DNA from: JAYOFM01 sp038117225
GTDB lineage: Bacteria > Pseudomonadota > Alphaproteobacteria > Rhodospirillales > Casp-alpha2
Direction: 5' to 3'
Assembly (NCBI GenBank): GCA_038117225.1
Contig: JAYOFM010000052.1
Coordinates: 1-24,458 of the forward strand
Length of the DNA stretch: 24,458 bases
A model generated the notes under the pieces. That model was given only the letters and a program-made list of their open reading frames with translations. It did not search any database and was not told the DNA's origin. This document shows, one piece after another, positions 1 through 7,914 of the stretch; within the stretch, counting starts at the first letter, position 1, and every line of letters begins with the position of its first letter. Both the position numbers and the translations under genes were made by a program.

Positions 1-15
1 CGGACAGGAACGGCG

Positions 16-1449
16 TCAGCGCCCACCCGGAACCAATGCGCGCCAGCACCTTCCACCCTTGCAGAATTCATCCATGCCACGTTGGAACTCGGCTCGCTCG
101 TTCTCGGGAACGAGAATCGAGGCGCGCGCGCCCAGTATATCGTTGGGGGTGAAGCCGAAAATCTCCTCGGCGGCCTTGTTCCAATAAACGACCCTGCCTT
201 CCTGATCGATTGTCATGATGGCCTCATTGGCCGATTCCGCGAGCGATCGAAAGCGTGCCTCGCTGCCCCGCAGGCGCCCCATCACGTCGCCAAGGACGCG
301 CGATTGACGGGCGCGCCCGATCACCGACGCCAGCAACTCGTTGGGGGCGATGGACTTGAGCAGGAATTCGTTGGCGCCGGATTCCATTGCGAGCAACCAG
401 GCATTCTCGACCGCCGACCCGGTCAGGAAAATGATCGGTAGATCGAAGAAGTTTGAATCCTGGCGAATGACCTGCGCCAATTCAAAGCCGTTGCATTGCG
501 GCATCTGAATGTCCATCAGAATGACGTCAGGTTTTAGTTCCCGAAGCGGCGCCATGATCCGAAGCGGATCATTGACGATCGCCGTCTCAATACCGGCGCT
601 CTCCAACAGGGCGGCGTTGAACCTGGAAACATAGCTGTCATCATCGACGACCAAGACGCGATAGGCCTCACTGGCGACGCTGCCCGTCACCTGTTCCAGT
701 AAATCCACCAGTTCGACCACATCGACCGGTTTGACCAGATACCCCATGCATCCAAGCCGCACGGCGCCCAAACGGGCATCAAAATCGCCGCGCGCGGAAA
801 CGAAGATGACCGGGCAGTCGAGCACGCCCGCGTCCTGCAACGCCCGGACGGCGGCAACACCGGCATCCGTCGCGTCGGGAAAGACGATGTCCATCATCAG
901 TACTTGCGGTGACGTGGACTCCAGAACACGCCGGAGTTCCGCGTGATCGAGAAGCGCGATGACCTTGAATCCGAAGAGACTGAGGTGGCGCTCCATGTGA
1001 TTGATAAAAGCCGGGTCATCGTCGACGACGATGACGGTTCTCTCTTCCCCCGCTTGTCGATTGGCGAGGTTCCACAGCGGGGCGTCATAGACGGCGGCGT
1101 CGCTTTGTGACGATGCGACGACGTCAATCCGATCGGCGAGGCGTTCCAATTTCGCGACGTCTGCCGGCGTGATCTTGTGCGGGTCGCGCAAGCCATTCAT
1201 CGCCATCTGTTCGACATCGCGGGCGATAGCGGAAATTTCCATCAGCCCGAAAGTGCCAGCGGCGCCCACGAGCTTGTGGGCGGTGTTCGAGAGGGTCTCG
1301 AGCGCGGCGCGGCGGTCGCTGTCCGAACCTTCCGCCTGCAACGCCGCGATCGGCATCGTCAGGCCAGCGACGCGCTCGTCGAGCGAATCGATGAAGGCCT
1401 GGCGCATCTGCGCCATTCTGCGGACGACATTGTCCTCATTTTCGGACAT
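16..1449 (-). CDS. Hpt-REC-REC-PAS signalling protein, C-terminus probably broken
   Basis: Phosphorelay protein of 477 residues. An N-terminal histidine phosphotransfer domain has its acceptor at His58 (AHKLVGAAGTFG). Two receiver domains follow. The first has the acid cluster D143-D145, phospho-acceptor D187 and K240; the second has D269-D271, D313, T343 and K365. A PAS domain starts near residue 398 (ARFRSLAESANEAIMTID) but stops after about 70 residues with an odd Cys/Trp/Arg-rich ending, so the usual PAS end and any output domain (kinase or GGDEF) are missing. A neighbouring frame stays open from there to the window edge, which suggests a frameshift or a degraded end. The chosen start (ATG, 1447-1449) is at the Hpt domain, with a GGGGAT Shine-Dalgarno-like stretch upstream; an upstream in-frame extension to 1548 does not look coding. 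The partner kinase is not in the window. Domain calls are strong; the role is unknown. Confidence 0.85.
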   Translation of the reverse strand: MSENEDNVVRRMAQMRQAFIDSLDERVAGLTMPIAALQAEGSDSDRRAALETLSNTAHKLVGAAGTFGLMEISAIARDVEQMAMNGLRDPHKITPADVAKLERLADRIDVVASSQSDAAVYDAPLWNLANRQAGEERTVIVVDDDPAFINHMERHLSLFGFKVIALLDHAELRRVLESTSPQVLMMDIVFPDATDAGVAAVRALQDAGVLDCPVIFVSARGDFDARLGAVRLGCMGYLVKPVDVVELVDLLEQVTGSVASEAYRVLVVDDDSYVSRFNAALLESAGIETAIVNDPLRIMAPLRELKPDVILMDIQMPQCNGFELAQVIRQDSNFFDLPIIFLTGSAVENAWLLAMESGANEFLLKSIAPNELLASVIGRARQSRVLGDVMGRLRGSEARFRSLAESANEAIMTIDQEGRVVYWNKAAEEIFGFTPNDILGARASILVPENERAEFQRGMDEFCKGGRCWRALVPGGR

Positions 1450-1602
1450 GTTTATCGGATCCCCATGACCATTATTGGGACAAATAGGCGATGCCCGCGC
1501 CCCAGTTTGGCCGATACCCCGGAAACAATAGCCGCAAGCAGGGCTCATTCAATGCGTGATAGTACTTATGCGATATTCGCCACCGTTTCGCCCCCGGGTC
1601 AC

Positions 1603-2613
1603 TCAGTCCGCTGAATTCGAGAACATCATTTGCCATAGGGTGCTGATCGCTCCCGATACACCATCGCGATGGGTGCGAAAGCGGGCGTGGGCGGCTGGTC
1701 CGGCGTCCGGTGACAATTCGATCGACCACAGCGCGGCGAGATCGTTGGGCACCAGCGAGTAACGAATGTCGACCACCCGGTCCGCTCGACGCGGGTCACG
1801 GGCGACGTAACCATCGCTAAACCAGCGAAACCGTTCGATGTCCCTGGCCTGCTGGGATTTCGGATCGAGCCAGGGAAAATCCCGGGCGACGTCGAGTTTC
1901 GCGACCGCACCACCGGGGAAGACTCGCGGGGACAGGCGTGGGCGCACCGCATCGACGTAAAATCGCGCCGGTGTTTCATACACCGTTTTCCACACCATGA
2001 TATTGGCGAAGCTGGGCTTGGCTTCGATGCGAATGACGGAATGTCCGCGCGTCGCGGCGAGGTCCCTTGCCATCTCGACGGCGGCGTCGCGCTGCAACAC
2101 CCCCAGCGACATGTACGCGGCCACCCACGCCAGGGCCGCTTGCGCGTAGCCCCGTCTTCTCTTGAGACCGGCCATGAGAACCAGGAAGACGACGGGAAGC
2201 GTGACCACGGGATCGACGACGGACACCGCATTCCAGGCGAAACGCTGGTCGCTGAACGGCCACAACAGCATCGTGCCATAGGTGGTGCAGGTATCGAGCA
2301 AGCCGTGCGTCGCATAGCCGAGAGTACAATAGAGCAGACTGTGCTTGAACGTGACCCGCCAGCGCCGGCCGACCAGCCCGTAGAGAATGAGCGCGCAGAT
2401 CAGGCCACCGAGCGGGATAAAGATCAGCGCATGGGTGAACTGGCGATGATAGTCGAGAAACATCAACGGATCCGACGCGGATCGGATGAACACATCCAGA
2501 TCGGCGGCCATGCCGGCGAGGAAGCCGAAAACACCGGCGGCGCCGGCGACCGATTTGCGGCCCGTCGCTTGCGGTAACGCGGCGCCAAGGGCGCCTTGGG
2601 TCAGTGGATCCAT
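1603..2613 (-). CDS. Membrane-bound metal-dependent hydrolase (DUF457/YdjM family)
   Basis: Inner-membrane protein of 336 residues, of the family also described as LexA-binding inner-membrane-associated putative hydrolases (PF04307). It shows the family's conserved metal-ligand-like motifs: the N-terminal MDPLTQGALGA, D38-L-D40 (AADLDVF), H56-R-x-x-x-H61 (YHRQFTHAL) and H103-G-L-L-D107 (YATHGLLD). Several hydrophobic segments lie within the first 170 residues, and a soluble-looking C-terminal half follows. The start at ATG 2611-2613 places MDPLTQG at the N-terminus as in homologues; an upstream extension to 2736 has no family similarity and is Arg/Ala-rich. It lies downstream of two small genes in the same direction, separated from the nearest by about 125 bases. 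The substrate of this family is not known to me, so only the family is claimed. Confidence 0.85.
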   Translation of the reverse strand: MDPLTQGALGAALPQATGRKSVAGAAGVFGFLAGMAADLDVFIRSASDPLMFLDYHRQFTHALIFIPLGGLICALILYGLVGRRWRVTFKHSLLYCTLGYATHGLLDTCTTYGTMLLWPFSDQRFAWNAVSVVDPVVTLPVVFLVLMAGLKRRRGYAQAALAWVAAYMSLGVLQRDAAVEMARDLAATRGHSVIRIEAKPSFANIMVWKTVYETPARFYVDAVRPRLSPRVFPGGAVAKLDVARDFPWLDPKSQQARDIERFRWFSDGYVARDPRRADRVVDIRYSLVPNDLAALWSIELSPDAGPAAHARFRTHRDGVSGAISTLWQMMFSNSAD

Positions 2614-2739
2614 TGATGGGGCTATCAGTTTGTTAACGCGGCCCCACCTCCTCGGACAGTTCCGCCGCCAAGTAAAGGGCATCCGGATCAAACGTCTTAA
2701 TTCGTGGCCAGCGGCGGCGGCCGCGGGGGCAGCCAAGTC

Positions 2740-2988
2740 CTAGCGGCGATCGCCGATCAACACATCCAGCAGGCCCATGGCGTAGGCCGCGTAGATGGCC
2801 AGGAACGCCCCCCAGCCGACCATCGGAAACGGAAACCACAACGTCGCCGGAAACCCGAACAAATTGACCGGCACCAGAACCGCCATGGCGACAAAGTACG
2901 CCAACAGGTGAAGACCGAAGCCGCGCAGGCGGCGGCGGAGATCGGCGATCTCCGCCTCGGCATCCGAATCGGGTGCAATATCAGACAC
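2740..2988 (-). CDS. Small 2TM-domain protein
   Basis: Protein of 82 residues with an acidic and then Arg-rich N-terminus (AEAEIADLRRRLRGFG). Two hydrophobic segments follow, about residues 26-46 and 55-77, separated by a short loop with the LWFPFPMVGWG sequence typical of the 2TM domain (PF13239) often found fused to or beside signalling proteins. The start is GTG (2986-2988); no strong Shine-Dalgarno is visible. The gene begins 21 bases after the stop of the DUF1993 gene, so the two may be cotranscribed. The function is unknown; the likely location is the inner membrane. Confidence 0.75.
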   Translation of the reverse strand: MSDIAPDSDAEAEIADLRRRLRGFGLHLLAYFVAMAVLVPVNLFGFPATLWFPFPMVGWGAFLAIYAAYAMGLLDVLIGDRR

Positions 2989-3009
2989 GGCGGCGCGGTT
3001 CGATCAGGG

Positions 3010-3528
3010 TCACGCCGGCTCGCGATAAGGCATGTCGCCCAGATAGTTCCGCTTGCCGATGGCGACGCCGTTATGGCGCAGGATGGCGTGGGTCATGGTG
3101 ATGTGGAAATAGAAATTCGGCAGGGCATGCTGGATCAGGAATTCCTCGCCCGATAGGGTCTTGCCCTTCCATCTCGGCTGCGAAATCCGCTGCGTCGCCG
3201 CATTGGCGAAATCGCCCGTGGAGAAGTCGTTCAGATAGGCGATGACGCTAGCGATGCGGGCCTTGATATCGCCCAGGGTCTTTTCGCCGTCGTCATGCAC
3301 CGGTGCGTCTTTTTCGCGATCGGTCAGCCGGGCGGCGGCAAGCTTCGCGGTGTCGCAGGCGACCTGCACCTGGCGCATCAGATTGAACTGGTCGGGCGCC
3401 AGGGAGGATTGCAGCAGAACCTCGATATCGAATTTTTTCTCGTCGGCGTAGGTCGCGGCCTCGTCGAGGATGACGGTCAGATTTCCCAGCATCTTGGTGA
3501 ACTGCGAAACAACGATTTCATGGCTCAT
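3010..3528 (-). CDS. DUF1993 family protein
   Basis: Predicted soluble helical protein of 172 residues matching the DUF1993 family (PF09351), which resembles DinB-like four-helix bundles. Recognisable family stretches are LAPDQFNLMRQVQVACDTAK near residues 43-62 and the C-terminal HALPNFYFHITMTHAILRH and NYLGDMPY. The start at ATG 3526-3528 is preceded by an AAAGG Shine-Dalgarno at a suitable distance; a longer in-frame extension to 3678 is Pro/Arg-rich and lacks family similarity. The gene lies 150 bases downstream of dctM in the same direction and just upstream of the 2TM gene. No biochemical function is established for the family to my knowledge. Confidence 0.85.
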   Translation of the reverse strand: MSHEIVVSQFTKMLGNLTVILDEAATYADEKKFDIEVLLQSSLAPDQFNLMRQVQVACDTAKLAAARLTDREKDAPVHDDGEKTLGDIKARIASVIAYLNDFSTGDFANAATQRISQPRWKGKTLSGEEFLIQHALPNFYFHITMTHAILRHNGVAIGKRNYLGDMPYREPA

Positions 3529-3678
3529 GATAAACCTTTTGGTTTGAAGGGGTGTCGGCCATCGATTCCGGCCATTGAGATCAATACGCAGCGACAGATC
3601 GGGTGGAAGAGCGGGAATTCGTGACAATTGGCGCCGACAATCCGCCCTTGGCGGCGCCGATGCATGTACCGGCTTCAC

Positions 3679-4992
3679 CTACCACGCGGACAATGCGGTC
3701 CACCAGCCTTGGAAATCGCCCGCAAGGTGGTACGGGATGTAGAGCGCGAGCCCCTTCCAGAACCACAACAGCAACGCCGTCGCCAGCATGATTACGGCGA
3801 ACGGCCAGGCGCCGCGCACGACTTCTTCAAGACGCGCCTTGGCGACCGCCTGAATGACGAACAGGTTGAGCCCAACCGGCGGCGTGATCAGCGCGGTTTC
3901 GATCAGAATGACGAAAAATATGCCGAACCACACGGGGTCGATATTCATCGCCTCGAGGGCCGGGAACAGCACCGGCACGATGATCAACAGCATGCTCAGC
4001 GCCTCGAGGAAAAAACCCATCAGCAATAGCACGCCGCCGACCGCGATGATGAACCAGTTGGGGTCCGAAATATGGGTGGTCAAGAAGCGGCTGATATCCT
4101 GCGGAATGAGGTAAAGGGTGATGGCGTAGGAAAACACCTTGGCGCCGGCGACGATGAGAAAGATCATCACCGTGGTACGCAGCGAGGCATAGGTCGCCTC
4201 CATAACCTGGGCGATGGTCATGCGGCCCATGGCGAAGGTCAGGATCAAGGCCAGAATGAAACCCAGGCCAGCGCTTTCCGACGGCGTCGCGACCCCGGCA
4301 TAGATGGACCCAATGATCGCCCCCGCCAGCCCCAGGGTCGGCAGGGCCATCAGGGTCGCACGCAGCCGCTCCCGCCCACTGGCCTTGGCGACCGGCTGAT
4401 AGGCGCCGCCGAATTTGGCGTACAGCATGCCGTAGATGATGAACATGGCGGCGAGAAAGAGCCCCGGCCCGATGCCCGCCTTGAACAGCACCGGGATCGA
4501 GCTTTCGGTAATAACGCCGTAAATGATCAACGGGATCGACGGCGGAATAAGAATGCCCAGCGTACCGCCGGCGGCCAGCATGCCGAGGACGAACGGGCGG
4601 TTATAACCGCGCTTGGTCATTTCCGGGATGGCGACGGTGCCGATGGTCGCCGCCGTCGCCACCGACGAACCGGAGATGGCGGAAAACAGGGTACAGCTCA
4701 GGATCGTCGCCACGCCGAGACCGCCCGGCCAATGGCCGACCCAGCTCTGCACACCGGCATAGAGATCGCGGCCGACGCCGCCCCGCAGCAGCACATTGGA
4801 CATCAGCAGGAACATCGGCACGGCGAGCAATTCGAAGCTGTCCATGGTGCCGTACAACCGTTGCGGCACGCTGATCAGCGGCAATCCCTTGAGTCCCAGC
4901 AGGATGACCCCAAGCCCGCCCAACGCGAACGCCACCGGCGTGCGCAACAGCAGCAACGCCAGCAGCGCCGTCAGAATGAGGACGGTTTCCAT
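3679..4992 (-). CDS. dctM: TRAP transporter large permease subunit DctM
   Basis: Large membrane subunit (437 residues) of a tripartite ATP-independent periplasmic transporter, which drives sodium- or proton-coupled import of a solute delivered by DctP. The sequence is almost continuous hydrophobic helices with family signatures: an N-terminal LLLLRTPVAFALGGLG, the central AGVATPSESAGLG, and the C-terminal ETALITPPVGLNLFVIQAVA. The length is normal for DctM (about 425-440). The ATG at 4990-4992 follows the dctQ stop by a single base (TGA-C-ATG) with no separate strong ribosome site, so translation is probably coupled. An upstream in-frame start at 5022 inside dctQ is possible but less typical. 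Order on the minus strand is dctP, dctQ, dctM. The substrate cannot be read from this subunit. Confidence 0.95.
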   Translation of the reverse strand: METVLILTALLALLLLRTPVAFALGGLGVILLGLKGLPLISVPQRLYGTMDSFELLAVPMFLLMSNVLLRGGVGRDLYAGVQSWVGHWPGGLGVATILSCTLFSAISGSSVATAATIGTVAIPEMTKRGYNRPFVLGMLAAGGTLGILIPPSIPLIIYGVITESSIPVLFKAGIGPGLFLAAMFIIYGMLYAKFGGAYQPVAKASGRERLRATLMALPTLGLAGAIIGSIYAGVATPSESAGLGFILALILTFAMGRMTIAQVMEATYASLRTTVMIFLIVAGAKVFSYAITLYLIPQDISRFLTTHISDPNWFIIAVGGVLLLMGFFLEALSMLLIIVPVLFPALEAMNIDPVWFGIFFVILIETALITPPVGLNLFVIQAVAKARLEEVVRGAWPFAVIMLATALLLWFWKGLALYIPYHLAGDFQGWWTALSAW

Positions 4993-4993
4993 G

Positions 4994-5533
4994 TCAGTGG
5001 GCGCCGTGTAGCGGATCGTCATCGGCGGCGGGGATGCCGATCACCCAAACCTTATAAAGTTCAGCCACGCCTTGCAGGCAAAGCAGTCCGAAGCCGACCC
5101 AGACGGCGCCGTGGGTCAGCCACTTGGGCGGGGCGAGAAAACTGTCGGTCGTATGGCCCGCCAAGGTCGATTTCAGCCACAACTCGAAGCCATGGAACGT
5201 CGCCACGCCGGCGAAGATGAACAGCATGAGAATAGCCAGTGTTTCCGCGAGCCGCCGGCGCAACGTGGTGTGATCCTTGAGCAGCACCTCGATGGTGACC
5301 ATTTCCCGGTGCTTCAACACATAGGCGGCGGCAAGATACGCGGCCCACACCTGCATGACGCGACTGATCTCATCGACCCAAAGCGTTGGCGCCGTTCCCA
5401 ACAGGGCGCGTACGGCATCGTTGCGCACGGTGATTTCATAGGTAATGAAGAAACCGATGGCGAAGAACATCCAGGCGCACAGCTTGCCGGAAAATTCCGA
5501 TATCGAATCAACTATGCGAACCAGCGCCGCCAT
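4994..5533 (-). CDS. dctQ: TRAP transporter small permease subunit DctQ
   Basis: Small membrane subunit (179 residues) of the TRAP transporter, with four predicted transmembrane helices. It pairs with DctM in the inner membrane. DctQ features are the first helix (CAWMFFAIGFFITYEITVRN), the conserved WVDEISR-x-x-Q-V-W-A-A-Y-L motif with the AYVLKHREMV stretch, a third helix near ILMLFIFAGVATFHGFELW, and a fourth near WVGFGLLCLQGVAELYKV. The ATG at 5531-5533 has a GGGGA Shine-Dalgarno about seven bases upstream. It lies 128 bases downstream of dctP, a gap that holds a repeated palindromic element and a hairpin around the dctP stop. This arrangement fits the common pattern in which the binding protein is made in excess of the membrane subunits. 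Confidence 0.93.
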   Translation of the reverse strand: MAALVRIVDSISEFSGKLCAWMFFAIGFFITYEITVRNDAVRALLGTAPTLWVDEISRVMQVWAAYLAAAYVLKHREMVTIEVLLKDHTTLRRRLAETLAILMLFIFAGVATFHGFELWLKSTLAGHTTDSFLAPPKWLTHGAVWVGFGLLCLQGVAELYKVWVIGIPAADDDPLHGAH

Positions 5534-5582
5534 TGTTCGTTCCCCGGGCGAGACTATTCTTCACGCGATTTCTTTGTCCCTT

Positions 5583-5617
5583 GACCATGCATGGCCGCTC
5601 GACGGCGACCATGCATG
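5583..5617. repeat. Pair of GACCATGCATG direct repeats containing palindromes, between dctP and dctQ
   Basis: The 11-base sequence GACCATGCATG occurs at 5583-5593 and again at 5607-5617, 24 bases apart. Each copy contains the self-complementary CATGCATG, and the first is a perfect 10-base palindrome (CCATGCATGG). They lie in the 128-base gap between dctP and dctQ. They could be regulator or processing sites, or chance in a short spacer; no known consensus is recognised. Confidence 0.45.
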
Positions 5618-5661
5618 TCAACTGTTCCTTAAACGGTATTCACCGGTCGCTCGGAACCGGG

Positions 5662-6642
5662 TTATTTGCCGAGCGCCTTCAGCACCACGTCGGCACCCTT
5701 CTCCTTGCGGAACTGTTCGAGCACACCCTTCGTCGCGTCGCGCCATTTGGCGCGTTCCGCCTCGGTCAGGTCGATCACCGTCATCTTCGGCGTGACCTCC
5801 TTGATGGCGGCGGCTTCTTCCGCGTAAATTTCGTCGCGGAGTTGCTTTTCCACCGTCATGGCGGCGGCCAGGATGATGCCTTGGTTTTTCTTCGACAGGT
5901 CGTTGAAGAACTTGTCATTGATCACCGCGACAAATTCGATAGCGCTGTCAAAGCTCAGCGTCATGTGGTCCATGACCTCATAGAGCTTGCGGCTCTTGAC
6001 CGCCGAGGCACCGGTCATGCCGACGTCAACGGCGCCCTGCTGATAGGCGAGAAACTGCTTGGAGCCAGACATCAGCGTCGGTGCCCCGCCGAGCGCCTGC
6101 ACGGTCCACCCCAGGATCTTGCCATAGGTACGGACCTTCTTGCCCTTGATATCGGCGGGCGTGCGGATGGCGCTACCCTTGCTGAGATAAATATTGCGGC
6201 CGAAAGCTTGCCACCATAGCACCTTGGCACCGGTTTCCTTGAGTACGGCCGCATCAAGGATGTTGCGCATTTTCGATCCGGTCGAGGTGGCGGCGCGCAA
6301 CGCCGCTTCGCCATCGAACAGGAACGGCACGTTGATCACGTCAACCGCCGGCACGGAGCCGGCGAAGCGGCCAAGAAACGCCGATCCGGCCTCAATGGCG
6401 CCCGAGCCGACGGCCTGCGGCACCTGTTTGTCCTTGAACAGTTGCGCCGCGGGGAACAGCTGAACCTTCAGATCACCGCCGGATTGTTCTTCGACGATCT
6501 TCTTGAAGGCCAGCCAATTCTGGCCAAGCGAATGCTTTTCGGGAAGTTGCAGGGTAACGCGGATGGTCGTTTCGGCGACCGCGAACGTCGATGATGCAAG
6601 CAATGCGGCGCCGGCGAACAGCGACAGAGCAAGGTTTTTCAT
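5662..6642 (-). CDS. dctP: TRAP transporter substrate-binding protein DctP
   Basis: Periplasmic solute-binding protein (326 residues) of the TRAP system. A clear Sec signal peptide (MKNLALSLFAGAALLASSTF, cleavage probably after AVA at residue 23) precedes a DctP-type domain. Family signs are the strand TTIRVTLQLPEKH, the QAVGSGAIEAGSAFLG segment, the RTPADIKGKKVRTYG segment whose Arg171 corresponds to the conserved ligand-binding arginine region, and QQGAVDVGMTG. The ATG at 6640-6642 has a GGGAG Shine-Dalgarno six bases upstream. The gene heads the dctPQM group and is divergent from the N-carbamoyl amino acid hydrolase gene, with a shared 250-base control region. DctP proteins mostly bind carboxylates or zwitterions; a carboxylated N-methyl compound or N-carbamoyl amino acid would suit the neighbours, but that is an inference. 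Confidence 0.94.
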   Translation of the reverse strand: MKNLALSLFAGAALLASSTFAVAETTIRVTLQLPEKHSLGQNWLAFKKIVEEQSGGDLKVQLFPAAQLFKDKQVPQAVGSGAIEAGSAFLGRFAGSVPAVDVINVPFLFDGEAALRAATSTGSKMRNILDAAVLKETGAKVLWWQAFGRNIYLSKGSAIRTPADIKGKKVRTYGKILGWTVQALGGAPTLMSGSKQFLAYQQGAVDVGMTGASAVKSRKLYEVMDHMTLSFDSAIEFVAVINDKFFNDLSKKNQGIILAAAMTVEKQLRDEIYAEEAAAIKEVTPKMTVIDLTEAERAKWRDATKGVLEQFRKEKGADVVLKALGK

Positions 6643-6782
6643 GGTTATCTCCCAAGAGGGTCCGAAGCAGCGCTTTTAGTATCGTAGCGCCGGGTTTTGT
6701 GCGACAGATTTTTCCCATCATCGGAAATAAATCCATATCCCTCCGGCCAGCGGCGACAAGGCGTCCGATCATGCGGCGGCAC

Positions 6783-6796
6783 TCCCGTTCACGGGA
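6783..6796. promoter_or_regulatory. Candidate operator dyad in the divergent dctP / carbamoyl hydrolase region
   Basis: The 14-base dyad TCCCGT-TC-ACGGGA has 6-base perfect arms around a 2-base centre. It is near the middle of the 250-base region between two divergent genes (starts at 6642 and 6893). Position and symmetry suit a dimeric regulator controlling both directions, but no known consensus is matched and no promoter hexamers are convincing nearby. Confidence 0.3.
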
Positions 6797-6892
6797 TCGG
6801 CGCCTCCCGGGCCTGTGACGGCTGGTCTCGCCGGCCGCCAGGGCTTATTCTGGGTCAGTTTCGATCAGCAACATGTCCAGGGATATCAGTTC

Positions 6893-7825
6893 ATGACCCG
6901 CATCGTCCGCGTCGCCGCCGCCCAATCCGGCCCCATCCAACCCGACGAGGGCCGCCAGGCCGCGGTGGCCCGCTTGCTGGATATGATGAAACAGGCCAAG
7001 GCCGGCGGCGCCGATATCGTCGTCTTCACCGAGCTGGCGCTGACCACCTTCTTCCCGCGCGATTACGCCGAGGACCGGGCCGACATGGACCACTGGTTCG
7101 AAACCGAGATGCCCAACGCGGCGACGCAGCCGCTGTTCGATTACGCGGCGGAAAACGGCATCGGCTTTTATCTTGGCTATGCCGAACTGACGCCGGAGGG
7201 CGACCACTACAATTCCTCCATCCTCGTCGACAAGGCCGGCGAGATCGTCGGCAAGTACCGCAAGGTGCACCTGCCTGGCTACGCCGAATTTCAACCCGAC
7301 CACAGTTTCCAGCATCTGGAAAAACGCTATTTCCTCAACGGCGATCTCGGCTTTCCCGTGTGGCGCACCATGGGCGGCGTCATGGGCATGTGTATCTGCA
7401 ACGACCGGCGCTGGCCCGAAGTCTATCGGGTGATGGGCCTGCAAGGGGTCGAACTGGTGATGCTCGGCTACAATACGCCGTCGGTGCATGCCGCCAACGC
7501 GGATGAGGCGCTGAACCTGCGCATGCATTATTCGGACCTCTCCATGACCGCCGGCGCCTACCAGAATGCCACCTGGGTGGTGGGCGTCGCCAAGTGCGGC
7601 GTCGAGGACGGTCAGCACCTGTTCGGTGGCACCTGCATCATCAGCCCCGACGGCATCATCGTCGCCCGCGCCGAGACGGAAGAGGACGAAGTCATCATTC
7701 ACGACTGCGACCTGGATGCCTGCAATTTCCTGAAGCAAACCACCTTCGATTTTGCCCGCCATCGCCGCATCGAGCATTACGGCCTGATTTCCAGCCAGAC
7801 CGGGGTCAAGCCGCCGCCGGAGTGA
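6893..7825 (+). CDS. N-carbamoyl-D-amino-acid hydrolase (nitrilase superfamily)
   Basis: Amidohydrolase of 310 residues that would cleave an N-carbamoyl amino acid to the amino acid, CO2 and ammonia in the cytoplasm. Long stretches are very close to the Agrobacterium D-carbamoylase as remembered: FTELALTTFFPR, a KYRKVHLPG block, FQHLEKRYF, NDRRWPE and YQNATW. The catalytic Glu-Lys-Cys set is E47, K124 and C169, with E143 as the extra conserved acid. Length matches the family (about 304-310). The ATG at 6893 aligns with the homologous N-terminus, with an AGGGA-like ribosome site upstream; an in-frame extension to 6815 is not supported. It is divergent from the TRAP genes and 5 bases upstream of a 27-codon ORF and the GNAT gene. 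Close relatives act in hydantoin breakdown; no hydantoinase is present here, so the physiological ureido substrate is open. Confidence 0.92.
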   Translation: MTRIVRVAAAQSGPIQPDEGRQAAVARLLDMMKQAKAGGADIVVFTELALTTFFPRDYAEDRADMDHWFETEMPNAATQPLFDYAAENGIGFYLGYAELTPEGDHYNSSILVDKAGEIVGKYRKVHLPGYAEFQPDHSFQHLEKRYFLNGDLGFPVWRTMGGVMGMCICNDRRWPEVYRVMGLQGVELVMLGYNTPSVHAANADEALNLRMHYSDLSMTAGAYQNATWVVGVAKCGVEDGQHLFGGTCIISPDGIIVARAETEEDEVIIHDCDLDACNFLKQTTFDFARHRRIEHYGLISSQTGVKPPPE

Positions 7826-7830
7826 CGACC

Positions 7831-7914
7831 ATGTCCGATCCCGCCGCCATCGCGGACGCCTTCGCCCGCGACGCGGCGTTCTATCAGGGGCTCGACCGGA
7901 TACCTCCGGAATGA
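7831..7914 (+). CDS. Possible 27-residue ORF overlapping the GNAT start
   Basis: A 27-codon ORF begins at ATG 7831 with GGAG (7819-7822) eight bases upstream, overlapping the end of the hydrolase gene. It ends in TGA at 7912-7914, which overlaps the GNAT start in the classic ATGA arrangement. The GNAT gene itself lacks a good ribosome site, so this ORF could supply translational coupling. The peptide (MSDPAAIADAFARDAAFYQG and a short tail) matches nothing recognised; it might also be a remnant of a longer gene. It is short and unsupported by homology. Confidence 0.35.
   Translation: MSDPAAIADAFARDAAFYQGLDRIPPE

Noticed and set aside
4072..5220. Long plus-strand ORF (382 codons) opposite dctM and dctQ
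   Set aside because: Gln/Arg/His-rich composition with no domain; it is the antisense shadow of two clear TRAP genes.
6845..7777. Minus-strand ORF of 310 codons opposite the carbamoyl hydrolase
   Set aside because: No recognisable domain and opposite a strongly conserved enzyme.
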